64,000 bases of DNA from Acidimicrobiia bacterium (GTDB taxonomy: Bacteria; Actinomycetota; Acidimicrobiia; IMCC26256; PALSA-610). The stretch spans positions 2,157,965-2,221,964 of the forward strand of contig BPGH01000001.1 of assembly GCA_026002935.1 (NCBI GenBank), read 5' to 3'. The translations under genes and the position numbers were made by a program. Positions 1 through 8,417 of the stretch are shown piece after piece. Numbering within the stretch: the first letter of the stretch is position 1; each line of letters opens with the position of its first letter. The notes under the pieces are model-generated. The model searched no databases and was not told the DNA's origin. It saw only the letters and a list, made by a program, of their open reading frames with translations.

Positions 1-2
1 TC

Positions 3-428
3 GGGCAGGACGGCTACCTCGACGCGACGCGCCGCATCCTCGACGCCGCCGCGCGTGTGAAGGAGGGGATCCGGTCCGTCGAGGGCCTGCGCGTCGTCGG
101 CGACCCGCTGTGGAACGTCGCGTTCGTCTCCGACGACGACGCCGTGGACGTGTACCGCGTGCTCGACGTCATGGGCCACCGGGGGTGGAGCCTCAACGGC
201 CTGCAGGACCCGCCGTCGGTCCACCTCTGCGTCACGCTGCGCCACACCGCGCCAGGTGTCGTGGAGCGGTTCGTGCACGATCTCGAGGCCTCGGTCGCCG
301 AGGTGCGCGCCGACCCGGCGGCCGGCGGCTCGATGGCCCCGATCTACGGCATGGCCGCGATGGCCGAGACGCAGGGTGCGGTGGAGGAGCTGCTCGAGGC
401 CTACGTCGACATGCTGTTCACGCCGTAG
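3..428 (+). CDS. C-terminal part of a PLP-dependent decarboxylase / sphingosine-1-phosphate lyase-like enzyme (5' truncated)
   Basis: The frame is open from the first bases of the window and ends at a TAG at 426-428, so only about 141 C-terminal residues are present. The visible part starts GQDGYLDATRRILDAA and continues as a mixed alpha/beta C-terminal domain with a segment NAFVSDD-like (WNVAFVSDD). This is the small domain of fold-type I PLP enzymes of the group II decarboxylase / sphingosine-1-phosphate lyase group. The PLP lysine and cofactor-binding residues lie upstream of the window and cannot be checked. The exact substrate is therefore unknown. The gene converges on the MFS gene with only about 47 bases between their ends. 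Confidence 0.6.
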   Translation, partial: GQDGYLDATRRILDAAARVKEGIRSVEGLRVVGDPLWNVAFVSDDDAVDVYRVLDVMGHRGWSLNGLQDPPSVHLCVTLRHTAPGVVERFVHDLEASVAEVRADPAAGGSMAPIYGMAAMAETQGAVEELLEAYVDMLFTP

Positions 429-475
429 GCATCGGCACCGGTCCCTCGGGGACGGCGGGTCCGTCGAGGACCGGC

Positions 476-2086
476 TCAGGCGCCCGCAGCGCGGGGACCG
501 TGGCCGGTACGCCGTTCGGACGGGCTGATCTCGTCGAGCGCGCGCGACCCGGTCTCGGGCAACGCGGGCACGAAGCACGCCGCGAGGAGCCCCGCGACGC
601 CGCACAGCGCGATCGCGCGGCCGAGCCCGCCGAGCGGGTCGGAGAGGGCACCCGCGAGGACGAGCCCGGTGACCGAGCCGAGCACCGACACGACGAGCAG
701 CAACCCGTTCGACGTGCCGCGCACCTCGGTGGGGAAGAGCTCGGCGTCGAGGGTCGCGAGGGCGATCCCGGCCGCGGACGCGGCGAGCACCGCGCCCGCC
801 GACATGACCCAGATGAGGCCGCCGCCCCGGAGGAAGAACACGACCTGCATCACCGTGGCGGCGAGCAACGCCGCCAGCGCGACGGGCTTGCGGCCGCGCA
901 GCTCCGCGACGCGGCCGCCGACGAGGAGCCCGACGAGACCGGGCAGCGCGGTCGTCACACCCCGGAAGAGCGCCACGCCGGAGCTCGAGAAGCCGCGCTC
1001 GTCCTGGAGGTACTTGTTCATGAGCTGTGACGACGGGGCGTTGAACAGGTTGGTGAGGAACCCGACGATCGCGAGCAGCAGGAACCGGCGGCCGTAGCGC
1101 CGCCCCAGGAGCTCGCGGAACCGGCCGCGGGCGACGTCGTCGCGCTCGACCAGCGCGCGATAACGCGCGGTCTCGCCGAGGTGACGGGCGATCCGGGGCA
1201 CGAGCAGCACGGTCGCGGCGCCCGCGGCGTAGGGGATGCGCCAGCCCTCCGGTCCGAGGTCCGCGAAGGGCAGCGCCACGACCGCGAACGAGAACCCGAA
1301 GCCGCCGGCGAGGGCGAGCATCGAGGCGGCGTACGCGCGGGCCCCCTCGGGTGCCTCCTCGACCACGGCGATCCCCGCGACGATCGCCGTCGCGTTCATG
1401 CACGCCCGCTGGAGCACCTGCGCCGCGGTGAAGAGCTCCAGGGTCGGCGCCACGGCCGAGACCGCACACGCGACGGCGGAGCCGACGACGCCGACGAGGA
1501 TCGACCGGCGCCGGCCGCGGCGGTCCGCGAACGCGGCGACCACGAGGCTGGCGAGCGCGCCGAGGCGCGTGACCGCCAGGGCGACGCCCAGTTGCGCGTC
1601 CGACGCCGCGAACGACTCGCTGACCGGATCCGCGAACTGGCCGAACAGCGCACCGCCGAAGGTGACGACGGCGAGCGCCGCGGCGGCGGTCGCCAGCAGC
1701 CGCGCCTGGTCGGGGGCGAACGCGACCGGCGGGAGGCCGAGCACCGGCCGCACGGGCGCGGCGCGCGGCGCACCCTCGAGCGCGTGACGCAGGGTCGCGA
1801 GCGCGTGCTCCTGGTTGCGGCGCAGCGCGACGCCCGCGAGCGGCCGGAACGCCCACCCGAAGAAGGGGATGCCGAGCGAGCCGTCGGCCCGGGCCGCCAC
1901 GACGGAGACGTCGCCCGCGGGGCGCACGTCGAGGACCACCTCGTAGTCGCCCGCCACCTCCGACGCCCGGTAGCGCAGCGTGCCGTCCGCGTGGTCGCGG
2001 GCGCCGAGGTGCTCGCGTGCCGCCCGGCGCACCGCATCGGCCGGCGCGGCGAGGCGGGCAGGCGACGGGCGCGGCACGTGCGGCAT
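476..2086 (-). CDS. MFS transporter with a soluble N-terminal domain
   Basis: 536 residues. Residues 1-115 are soluble; the stretch TLRYRASEVAGDYEVVL and the closing helix RRNQEHALATLRHAL resemble a small SRPBCC/START-like fold. From about residue 126 there are roughly twelve hydrophobic segments with the MFS loop motif ADRRGRRRS between TM2 and TM3 and VAELRGRKP in the second half. The protein should be a proton- or solute-coupled permease of the cytoplasmic membrane; its substrate cannot be read from sequence. I chose ATG at 2086 because the frame upstream runs through the divergent peroxiredoxin gene. The two divergent start codons are only 9 bp apart, so their control regions must overlap the opposite gene or the transcripts are leaderless. 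Confidence 0.75.
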   Translation of the reverse strand: MPHVPRPSPARLAAPADAVRRAAREHLGARDHADGTLRYRASEVAGDYEVVLDVRPAGDVSVVAARADGSLGIPFFGWAFRPLAGVALRRNQEHALATLRHALEGAPRAAPVRPVLGLPPVAFAPDQARLLATAAAALAVVTFGGALFGQFADPVSESFAASDAQLGVALAVTRLGALASLVVAAFADRRGRRRSILVGVVGSAVACAVSAVAPTLELFTAAQVLQRACMNATAIVAGIAVVEEAPEGARAYAASMLALAGGFGFSFAVVALPFADLGPEGWRIPYAAGAATVLLVPRIARHLGETARYRALVERDDVARGRFRELLGRRYGRRFLLLAIVGFLTNLFNAPSSQLMNKYLQDERGFSSSGVALFRGVTTALPGLVGLLVGGRVAELRGRKPVALAALLAATVMQVVFFLRGGGLIWVMSAGAVLAASAAGIALATLDAELFPTEVRGTSNGLLLVVSVLGSVTGLVLAGALSDPLGGLGRAIALCGVAGLLAACFVPALPETGSRALDEISPSERRTGHGPRAAGA

Positions 2087-2095
2087 GCTACGGGC

Positions 2096-2560
2096 ATGGC
2101 GCAGCTCTCGATCGGCGACCGGGCCCCCGCGTTCGCGCTGAAGGACCAGGACGGAAACACCGTCCGGCTCTCCCACTTCAAGGGGCGCCCGGTGGTCGTG
2201 TACTTCTACCCGAAGGCCGACACGCCCGGTTGCACGCAACAGTCGTGCAACCTGCGCGACGCGTTCCCGCAGTTGAAGAAGCTGAAGGCCGCGGTGGTCG
2301 GGATCAGCCCCGACGCGCCGGCGAAGCAGAAGCGGTTCGACGAGAAGTACGGGCTCGGCTTCCCGCTGCTCGCCGACGAGGACCACGCGGTCGCGCAGAA
2401 GTGGGGCGCGTGGGGCGAACGCTCCATGTACGGGCGCAAGTTCATGGGCATCGTGCGGAGCGCGTTCGTCGTCGACCCGCAGGGCCGGATCGCGGGTGCC
2501 TTCTACAAGGTGAGCCCGAAGGACACCGTGCCGAAGGTGCTGTCGGTCCTGGAGGCCTGA
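2096..2560 (+). CDS. bcp: Thioredoxin-dependent thiol peroxidase, Bcp/PrxQ family
   Basis: 154 residues, the usual length for Bcp/PrxQ. The peroxidatic motif TPGCTQQSCNLRD is present with Cys46 and a second Cys51 five residues later, the spacing typical of PrxQ enzymes that form an intramolecular disulfide. The enzyme reduces hydrogen peroxide and organic hydroperoxides in the cytoplasm and is recycled by thioredoxin. The start ATG at 2096 gives the normal family N-terminus (MAQLSIGDRAPAF). It is divergent from the MFS gene and convergent with fabI, whose stop codon is only 9 bp beyond this stop. Confidence 0.9.
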   Translation: MAQLSIGDRAPAFALKDQDGNTVRLSHFKGRPVVVYFYPKADTPGCTQQSCNLRDAFPQLKKLKAAVVGISPDAPAKQKRFDEKYGLGFPLLADEDHAVAQKWGAWGERSMYGRKFMGIVRSAFVVDPQGRIAGAFYKVSPKDTVPKVLSVLEA

Positions 2561-2569
2561 CCCGGCCCG

Positions 2570-3328
2570 TCACGCCCCGACGGCGTGGAACCCGCCGTCG
2601 ACGTGCACGATCTCGCCGGTCGTCGCCGGGAACAGGTCGGAGAGCAGCGCCACGCACGCGTTCGCGACGGGTCCGGGGTCCTTCACGTCCCAGCCGAGGG
2701 GCGCGCGGTCGCTCCAGACGTCCTCGAAGCGCTCGAAGCCCGGGATGCTGCGGGCCGCGATCGTACGGACGGGCCCGGCCGCGACGAGGTTGACCCGGAT
2801 GCCGTGCGGGCCGAGGTCGCGCGCGAGGTAGCGCGCCGTCGACTCGAACGCCGCCTTCGCGACGCCCATCCAGTCGTACACCGGCCAGGCCTGCGCGCTG
2901 TTGTCGAAGTCGAGGCCGACGATCGACGCGCCGCGGCCCAGCAGGGGCCGGCACGCGACCGCGAGGGCCTTCAGTGAGTACGCGGACACGCGCAACGCGA
3001 CCGCGACGTCGTCCCAGGGGGCGGTGAGGAACCCGCCGCCGAGGCACGACTCGGGGGCGAAGCCGATCGCGTGGAGCACGCCGTGCAGCTCGCCGCCGAC
3101 GCGCCCGGCGAGCGCGTCGAGGTGCGCGTCGTCGGTGACGTCGAGCTCGACCACGGGGGGCTCGACCGGGAGGCGCCGCGCCGCCCGTCGGGTGAGGCTC
3201 GTGGCGCGCCCGAAGGAGGTGAGCACGACCTCGGCCCCCTCCTCCTGGGCCCGGCGCGCCACCGAGAACGCGATCGACGCGTCGTTGAGCACCCCGGTGA
3301 CGAGGATCCGCTTGCCCTCGAGCAGCAT
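2570..3328 (-). CDS. fabI: Enoyl-[acyl-carrier-protein] reductase (NADH), FabI/InhA type
   Basis: 252 residues, a short-chain dehydrogenase fold with the atypical FabI signature: GVLNDASIAF replaces the usual glycine-rich loop, and the catalytic pair is Y-x6-K (YDWMGVAK). The protein reduces the trans-2-enoyl-ACP at the last step of each fatty-acid elongation round, using NADH. It is the last gene of the seven-gene minus-strand fatty-acid operon; its ATG lies 2 bp after the fabF stop codon, so translation is probably coupled. InhA of mycobacteria and FabI of other bacteria are both good relatives; I cannot tell from sequence whether very long chains are preferred. Confidence 0.9.
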   Translation of the reverse strand: MLLEGKRILVTGVLNDASIAFSVARRAQEEGAEVVLTSFGRATSLTRRAARRLPVEPPVVELDVTDDAHLDALAGRVGGELHGVLHAIGFAPESCLGGGFLTAPWDDVAVALRVSAYSLKALAVACRPLLGRGASIVGLDFDNSAQAWPVYDWMGVAKAAFESTARYLARDLGPHGIRVNLVAAGPVRTIAARSIPGFERFEDVWSDRAPLGWDVKDPGPVANACVALLSDLFPATTGEIVHVDGGFHAVGA

Positions 3329-3330
3329 CG

Positions 3331-4581
3331 TCAGCCCGCGGGGGCGAAGATGAGCGACGCGTTGTGGCCGCCGAAGCCGAAGGAGTTGGACAGCACCGCC
3401 CTCGTGCCCACCGTGCGGGGCGCGCCGTGCACCACGTCGACCGGCACGTCGTCGCCGATGCGCTCGAGGTTCGCGGTCGGGGGAACGACCCCGTGGGTCA
3501 TGGCGAGCAGCGCGGCGATCGCCTCCGTGGCGCCTGCGGCGCCGATCAGGTGCCCGGTGACGCCCTTGGTCGACGTGACGGGCGGCGCGGCGTCGCCGAA
3601 CACCTTGCGGATCGCCTCGGCCTCCGCCGCGTCGTTGAGCGGCGTCGAGGTGCCGTGCGCGTTCACGTGGCCGATCTCCTGGGGCGCGAGGCCCGCGTCG
3701 TCGAGGGCGAGCTGCATGCATGCTGCCGCGCCCTCACCGCCCGGTGAGGGCGCGGTGATGTGGTAGGCGTCGGCGTTGCGGCCGTAGCCGACGATCTCCC
3801 CGTAGATGCGTGCGCCGCGCGCCACCGCGCGGTCCCAGCGCTCGAGCAGGAGCGCCGCGGCACCCTCGCCCATGACGAACCCGTCGCGCTCGGCGTCGAA
3901 TGGGCGCGACGCCCGTTCGGGCTCGTCGTTGCGGGTCGACAGGGCCGTCATCCGGGCGAACGCGGCGATGGCGGTCGGGGTCATGCACGACTCGGTGCCG
4001 CCCGCGAGCACCACGTCGGCGCTGCCGTCGCGCACGAGCCGGACCGCCTCGCCGATCGCGTTCGCACTGGCTGCGCACGCCGTCGCGACGCAGAGGTTCG
4101 GCCCGGTCCAGCCGAACTGCATCGCGACGGTGCCCGCGGTCGCGTTCGCCATCATCATGGGCACGAGGAACGGGCTGACCCGGGACGGCCCCTTCGTGAG
4201 ATGGACGCCGACCTGTTCCTCGAGGGTGATCAGGCCGCCGATGCCGGTCCCGATCACGACGGCGCATCGCGCCGGGTCCGCGTTGACCTCGCCGGCGTCC
4301 GCGAGTGCGTCGGCCGCGGCCGCGAAGCCGAGCTGGGTGACCCGGTCGACACGGCGCGACTCCTTGGCGCCGAGGTAGGGCACGGGGTCGAAGCCGACGA
4401 CCTCGCAGCCGAAGCGCACCGGCAGGGCGGACGCGTCGAAGCGCGACAGCGGCGCCGCGGTGGGCCGCCCCGAGACGACGGTGTCCCAGAACGTCGCGAG
4501 GTCCTGGCCGGCGGGCGACTTCACGCCCAGGCCGGTCACGGCGACGCGCTGGCGCCCCCGGTGGTCGAGTGCTGCGGCCAC
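3331..4581 (-). CDS. fabF: Beta-ketoacyl-ACP synthase II
   Basis: About 416 residues, normal for KAS II. The Cys-His-His triad is visible: ATACAASANAIG near residue 170, NAHGTSTPLND, and KGVTGHLIGAAG, with the C-terminal glycine-rich NSFGFGGHN. It condenses malonyl-ACP with acyl-ACP during chain elongation. Two GTG starts are possible, at 4587 and 4581. I prefer 4581 because GGAGG then lies five bases upstream; at 4587 the Shine-Dalgarno would touch the start codon. The gene sits between acpP and fabI in the operon. Confidence 0.92.
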   Translation of the reverse strand: MAAALDHRGRQRVAVTGLGVKSPAGQDLATFWDTVVSGRPTAAPLSRFDASALPVRFGCEVVGFDPVPYLGAKESRRVDRVTQLGFAAAADALADAGEVNADPARCAVVIGTGIGGLITLEEQVGVHLTKGPSRVSPFLVPMMMANATAGTVAMQFGWTGPNLCVATACAASANAIGEAVRLVRDGSADVVLAGGTESCMTPTAIAAFARMTALSTRNDEPERASRPFDAERDGFVMGEGAAALLLERWDRAVARGARIYGEIVGYGRNADAYHITAPSPGGEGAAACMQLALDDAGLAPQEIGHVNAHGTSTPLNDAAEAEAIRKVFGDAAPPVTSTKGVTGHLIGAAGATEAIAALLAMTHGVVPPTANLERIGDDVPVDVVHGAPRTVGTRAVLSNSFGFGGHNASLIFAPAG

Positions 4582-4619
4582 GGTCACCTCCGCGGGCTCG
4601 TGCCGAGGTCGCGCGCGGC

Positions 4620-4865
4620 TCAGCCGGCGACCTTGGCGAGGACGAGGTCGACGGCCTGCCCGACGGTCGTGACCCCCTCGAGGTCCTCCTCGGGCACCTC
4701 GATGTCGAAGCGCTCCTCGAGCCCCATGACCAGCTCGACGAGGTCGAGGCTGTCGGCGTCGAGGTCCTCCTTGAAGCGGGCGTCCTCCGTCACCTGGCTC
4801 GGGTCGACGCTCAACACCTCGGCGGCGACGTCGCGGATCGTGGCGAGCGCCTCGTTGCGGTCCAT
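4620..4865 (-). CDS. acpP: Acyl carrier protein
   Basis: 81 residues, acidic, with the phosphopantetheine attachment motif DADSLDLVEL (Ser39). It carries the growing acyl chain as a thioester between the Fab enzymes. ATG at 4865 is preceded by a strong GGAGGAGG about nine bases upstream, which decides the start over an in-frame upstream ATG that would extend into the fabG end. It is the fifth gene of the operon, between fabG and fabF. Confidence 0.95.
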   Translation of the reverse strand: MDRNEALATIRDVAAEVLSVDPSQVTEDARFKEDLDADSLDLVELVMGLEERFDIEVPEEDLEGVTTVGQAVDLVLAKVAG

Positions 4866-4896
4866 GTCGGGGATCCTCCTCCTGGTTCCTGCGGCT

Positions 4897-5643
4897 TCAG
4901 TGGCCCATGCCGAGCCCACCGTCGACGGGCACGACGGCGCCGGTCACGTAGCCGGCCGCCTCCGAGCACAAGAACGCGATCACCGCCGCACACTCCTCGG
5001 CGGTCGCGAACCGTCCCAACGGTACGGCGTCGGCGATCGCCGCGCGCCACTCGTCGGGCATGGAATCGGTCATGGCCGTGGCGACGGGGCCGAGGGCGAC
5101 GACGTTGCAGGTGACGTTGCGGGGCGCGAGCTCCCGGGCGACGCTGCGCGACAGCCCCACCAGGCCGGCCTTCGCGGCCGCATAGTTGGCCTGGCCGCTC
5201 TGGCCCGAGAACCCGCTCACGGACGAGACGTTGACGATCCGGCCGTATCGGGCCTTCATCATGGCCTTCGCGGCCCGCCGGATCGTGTGGAACGCGCCGG
5301 TCAGGTTGGTGGCGACGACCTCGCCCCACTGCTCGTCGGTCATCCGGGCGACCAGGCCGTCGCGGGTGACACCGGCGTTGTTGACCAGGACGGTGACCGG
5401 CCCGAGCGCGGCCTCCACCTCGCCGAACGCGCGGTCGACGTCGCCGGCGCGGGCGACGTCGGCGCGCACCGCCACGACCTTGCCGCCGCCCGCCTCCGCG
5501 GCGGCGACCGTCGCACGTGCGCCGGTTTCGTCGGCCGCGTAGCAGAACCCGACCGGGTGGCCCGCGGCCGCGAGCGCGACGACCGTCGCGCGGCCGATGC
5601 CACGGGAACCGCCGGTGACGAACGCCACCCGCGGGTCGGTCAC
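4897..5643 (-). CDS. fabG: 3-oxoacyl-[acyl-carrier-protein] reductase
   Basis: 248 residues, a classical short-chain dehydrogenase. The cofactor loop TGGSRGIGRA, the NNAGVTRDGL motif and the Ser-Tyr-Lys triad (NVSSVSG ... YAAAK) are all present. It reduces beta-ketoacyl-ACP with NADPH. The GTG start at 5643 overlaps the fabH stop codon as GTGA, indicating translational coupling. The segment after the active site reads NVVALGPVATAMT, where most FabG proteins have N-x-V-A-P-G; the proline is replaced by leucine-glycine context, a minor oddity. Confidence 0.92.
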   Translation of the reverse strand: MTDPRVAFVTGGSRGIGRATVVALAAAGHPVGFCYAADETGARATVAAAEAGGGKVVAVRADVARAGDVDRAFGEVEAALGPVTVLVNNAGVTRDGLVARMTDEQWGEVVATNLTGAFHTIRRAAKAMMKARYGRIVNVSSVSGFSGQSGQANYAAAKAGLVGLSRSVARELAPRNVTCNVVALGPVATAMTDSMPDEWRAAIADAVPLGRFATAEECAAVIAFLCSEAAGYVTGAVVPVDGGLGMGH

Positions 5644-6632
5644 CGGACCCCCCAGCGCAACAGCGCGCTCGCCCACGTCATCCCGGCGCCGAACCCCGAG
5701 ACCAGCACGAGGTCGCCGGCCCTGACGCGGCCGTCGTCGACCGCCTCGAAGAGCGCGAGCGGGATCGACGCCGACGACGTGTTGCCGTACCGGTCGATGT
5801 TGACCAGCGTGCGGTCCGGCGGGATCCCGAGCCGCTGTGCCGCGGCCTCGATGATCCGGGAGTTCGCCTGGTGGGGCACGAACCACGCGACCTCGGAGGC
5901 AGCGAGGCCGGCGCGCGCGAGCGTGGCCGACGCGGAGTCGACGACGGCGCGCACCGCCCTGCGGAACACCTCCTGGCCCTGCATCCTCAGGTAGTGCTCG
6001 CGCGCGGCGACGGTGCGGGCGCTCGCCGGCCGGCGGGACCCGCCGGCGGGGATCTCGAGCAGGCCGGCGGCGCCGCCGTCGCAGCCGAGGTCCCAGGCGA
6101 GGAGGCTCGGCTCGCCGCCCGCCGCCGGGGTCAGCACGGCCGCGCCCGCGCCGTCGCCGAACAGCACGACCGTCGTGCGGTCCTCCGGGTCGACGATGCG
6201 GCTGAGCGTCTCGGCGCCGACGACGAGCACCCGCTCGTAGCCGATCCGGGTCATCGCCGCACCGACGACGAGCTCGTAGACGAAGCCGGCGCAGGCCGCC
6301 GCGAGGTCGAACGAGCCGCAGCGCAGCCCGAGCGCCTCCCCGACGAACGCCCCGGTGTGCGGGAGGGGCTGCTCGGGGCTCGCCGTGGCGACGATCATCA
6401 GGTCGATGTCGGTGGGGGACAGGCCGGCACGCTTGATCGCCGCCGCCGCGGCGTCGGTGGCGAGGGTCGCGGTCGTCTCGTCGGCACCGGCGACGCGGCG
6501 CTCCCGGATGCCGGTGCGTTCGACGATCCACGCGTCGCTCGTGTCGACGCGTGCCTCGAGCTGCGCGTTGGTGAGGCGCGTCGCGGGGACGGCGGTGCCC
6601 CACCCCGCGAGTGCGACGGGCAGCCCCGTCAC
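5640..6632 (-). CDS. fabH: Beta-ketoacyl-ACP synthase III
   Basis: 330 residues, typical for KAS III. The catalytic Cys is Cys114 in AAACAGFVYE, followed by the His in VPHQANSRIIEA and the Asn in NIDRYGNTSSASIP. It starts chains by condensing an acyl-CoA with malonyl-ACP. The GTG at 6632 overlaps the TGA of the upstream biotinyl-like gene as GTGA and gives the standard N-terminus VTGLPVALAGWG; the frame is open further upstream but that extension has no family similarity. Third gene of the operon. Confidence 0.92.
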   Translation of the reverse strand: MTGLPVALAGWGTAVPATRLTNAQLEARVDTSDAWIVERTGIRERRVAGADETTATLATDAAAAAIKRAGLSPTDIDLMIVATASPEQPLPHTGAFVGEALGLRCGSFDLAAACAGFVYELVVGAAMTRIGYERVLVVGAETLSRIVDPEDRTTVVLFGDGAGAAVLTPAAGGEPSLLAWDLGCDGGAAGLLEIPAGGSRRPASARTVAAREHYLRMQGQEVFRRAVRAVVDSASATLARAGLAASEVAWFVPHQANSRIIEAAAQRLGIPPDRTLVNIDRYGNTSSASIPLALFEAVDDGRVRAGDLVLVSGFGAGMTWASALLRWGVR

Positions 6633-6892
6633 GCGACCCGCAGCCACGCCACCGGCTGCCCGGCCCGCAACCGTTCGCCGTCGAAGGCGAGCATGCCCAT
6701 GAACGTACCCTCGAACGGGCTGCGGATCGGGGAGGTCCCGCCGAGGCACTCGGCGACGCCGATGAGGTCGCCCTCGCGGACGGTCGATCCGTCCTCGATC
6801 GCCCGGGGGCGGAAGACGCCGACGACGGGCGTGACGACGACCCGCTCGGGCACGACCAGGCACTCGCCGACGGGATGGACGATCGCGGTCAT
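6629..6892 (-). CDS. Small biotinyl/lipoyl-like domain protein lacking the modified lysine
   Basis: 87 residues, folding pattern of a single biotinyl/lipoyl domain: RPRAIEDGSTVREGDLIG followed by SPFEGTFMGML and GERLRAGQPVAWL. In true BCCP proteins the loop between the two halves is EAMKM, with the biotinylated lysine. Here that position reads AECLGGTSP, and the whole protein contains no lysine at all, so it cannot be biotinylated or lipoylated. The ATG at 6892 overlaps the fabD stop as ATGA and the stop overlaps the fabH start, so it is made stoichiometrically with the fatty-acid enzymes. A structural or regulatory role is my inference; no function is known to me. Confidence 0.7.
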   Translation of the reverse strand: MTAIVHPVGECLVVPERVVVTPVVGVFRPRAIEDGSTVREGDLIGVAECLGGTSPIRSPFEGTFMGMLAFDGERLRAGQPVAWLRVA

Positions 6893-7806
6893 CGCAGGGC
6901 CTCCTCCAGGTCCGGGAGATCGTCGGGCCGCGCGCACCCCACGACGCGCACACCGGGTACGGTCCGCTTCGCGACGCCGGCGATCATCGAGCCGTGGCCG
7001 ACCTCGACGAACGTCGTCGCGCCGAGGCGGGCCAGCGTCTCCATCGACCCGCGCCAGCGCACGGGGACCGTGACGTGGTCGACCAGACGCGTCCGCCACC
7101 CTTCACCGTCGCGGTGAGGGGCCGCGTCGTGGTTCGACACCACCGGGGCGACGGGATCGTGCAGCGCCACGTCCGCGAGGGCGCCGGCGATCGCAGGGCG
7201 CGCGCCGGCCATGAGCGGGGTGTGGAAGGCGCCGCCCACGTCGAGCGGCAGCGCGCGCCGCACCCCGAGCTCCTTCGCCCGGGCGACGGCCCGCGCCATC
7301 CCGTCGGGGGTCCCGGCGATCACGATCTGGCCCGGCGCGTTGTCGTTCGCCAGCCAGCACTCGTCGGGCGCCGCCGCGCACGCGTCGGCCGCGACCTCCT
7401 CGCTCGCGCCGAGGAGGGCGGCCATGCGGCCGGGGTGTGCGTCGGCGGCCGCCTGCGTGGCCTCGGCCCGGGCGGCCGCGAAGCGGATGCCGTCCTCGAT
7501 GCCGAGCACACCCGCCGCGACGAGCGCGGTGACCTGCCCGAGCGAGTGGCCCGCGAACGCGACGGGCTCGCGGACCCGGGCGGCGATCTCGCCCCAGGCG
7601 ACGAGCGAGGTGAGCAGGACCGCGAGCTGCGCCTCGCTGGTGCGGGCGAGCGCCTCGGCCGGCGCGTCGGTGAGCAGGGCACCGAGGTCCTCGCCGAGCG
7701 CCTCGGAGGCGCGCTCGACCACGGACCACGACGGTCGGTCCCGCCACGGTCCGCCCATGCCGGGCGCCTGCGTCCCCTGGCCGGGGAAGACGACGGCGAC
7801 GGGCAC
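6889..7806 (-). CDS. fabD: Malonyl-CoA:ACP transacylase
   Basis: 305 residues. The N-terminal FPGQGTQ motif and the active-site GHSLGQ (Ser88) are those of FabD, and the later GGAFHTPLM holds the expected catalytic His. It loads malonyl units on ACP. The start is a GTG at 7806 with GGAGG seven bases upstream. It is the first gene of the minus-strand operon fabD, biotinyl-like, fabH, fabG, acpP, fabF, fabI, so the operon promoter should lie in 7807-7960, upstream of which fabZ reads away. I see no convincing -10 element for it there. Confidence 0.92.
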   Translation of the reverse strand: MPVAVVFPGQGTQAPGMGGPWRDRPSWSVVERASEALGEDLGALLTDAPAEALARTSEAQLAVLLTSLVAWGEIAARVREPVAFAGHSLGQVTALVAAGVLGIEDGIRFAAARAEATQAAADAHPGRMAALLGASEEVAADACAAAPDECWLANDNAPGQIVIAGTPDGMARAVARAKELGVRRALPLDVGGAFHTPLMAGARPAIAGALADVALHDPVAPVVSNHDAAPHRDGEGWRTRLVDHVTVPVRWRGSMETLARLGATTFVEVGHGSMIAGVAKRTVPGVRVVGCARPDDLPDLEEALR

Positions 7807-7960
7807 GGTGGGGACCTCCGGGGTCGGGCGGGCGCGCCGGGGCGGCGGCGCGGGGCGGCGGCGCAGTCTCCGACCGCGGCGGCGTCGCGCGGGTTACACG
7901 CGCCGGTCGATCGCGTGACGGGCGCCGCCCGGCGGCGGGGGGCCGTCACGCAGGGGCGGG

Positions 7961-7966
7961 TAGCGT
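7961..7966 (+). promoter_or_regulatory. -10 element (TAGCGT) of a probable leaderless fabZ transcript
   Basis: TAGCGT is followed by six bases and then the GTG start codon of the dehydratase gene. The same arrangement recurs before many genes of this window, which supports it as a real -10 box with transcription starting at or beside the start codon. Confidence 0.5.
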
Positions 7967-7972
7967 GCCGCC

Positions 7973-8410
7973 GTGACCGCTGCGGACGACCCGATCGCGT
8001 TGCTGCCGCACCGCCCGCCGTTCCGGTTCGTCGACGCGATCGGCGTGCTGGTCCCGGGGGAGCGGGTCGAGGCGAGCTACACGGTGCGCGGCGACGAACC
8101 GTTCCTCGCCGGGCACTTCCCGGGCAACCCGATCTTCCCGGGCGTGCTGCAACTCGAGGCGCTCGCGCAGGCCGGCGCGGTCGCCGTGCTGTCGGACCCG
8201 CGCTACGCCGGGAAGCTGCCGCTGTTCGGCGGCGTCGAGGGGGTGCGGTTCCGGCGCATCGTGCGGCCGGGCGACGAGCTCGTGCTGCACGTCGAGCTCG
8301 AGCGGCTGAGCGCCCGCGGCGGGTGGGGCGCCGGGGTCGCGTCGGTCGGCACGGAGGAGACGTGCCGGGCCCGCCTGCTGTTCGCGCTCGCCCCCGCGCC
8401 GGCGGGGTGA
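7973..8410 (+). CDS. fabZ: 3-hydroxyacyl-ACP dehydratase, FabZ-like hotdog protein
   Basis: 145 residues, single hotdog domain. The FabZ active-site stretch [21 protein letters not shown] carries the catalytic His48 and Glu62, and the protein begins with the familiar [12 protein letters not shown]. It removes water from beta-hydroxyacyl-ACP. It is divergent from the fatty-acid operon, which otherwise lacks a dehydratase, so it probably completes that pathway. The start is GTG at 7973, with no Shine-Dalgarno but a -10 element six bases upstream, consistent with a leaderless message. Confidence 0.88.
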   Translation: MTAADDPIALLPHRPPFRFVDAIGVLVPGERVEASYTVRGDEPFLAGHFPGNPIFPGVLQLEALAQAGAVAVLSDPRYAGKLPLFGGVEGVRFRRIVRPGDELVLHVELERLSARGGWGAGVASVGTEETCRARLLFALAPAPAG

Positions 8411-8417
8411 GGCCGCG

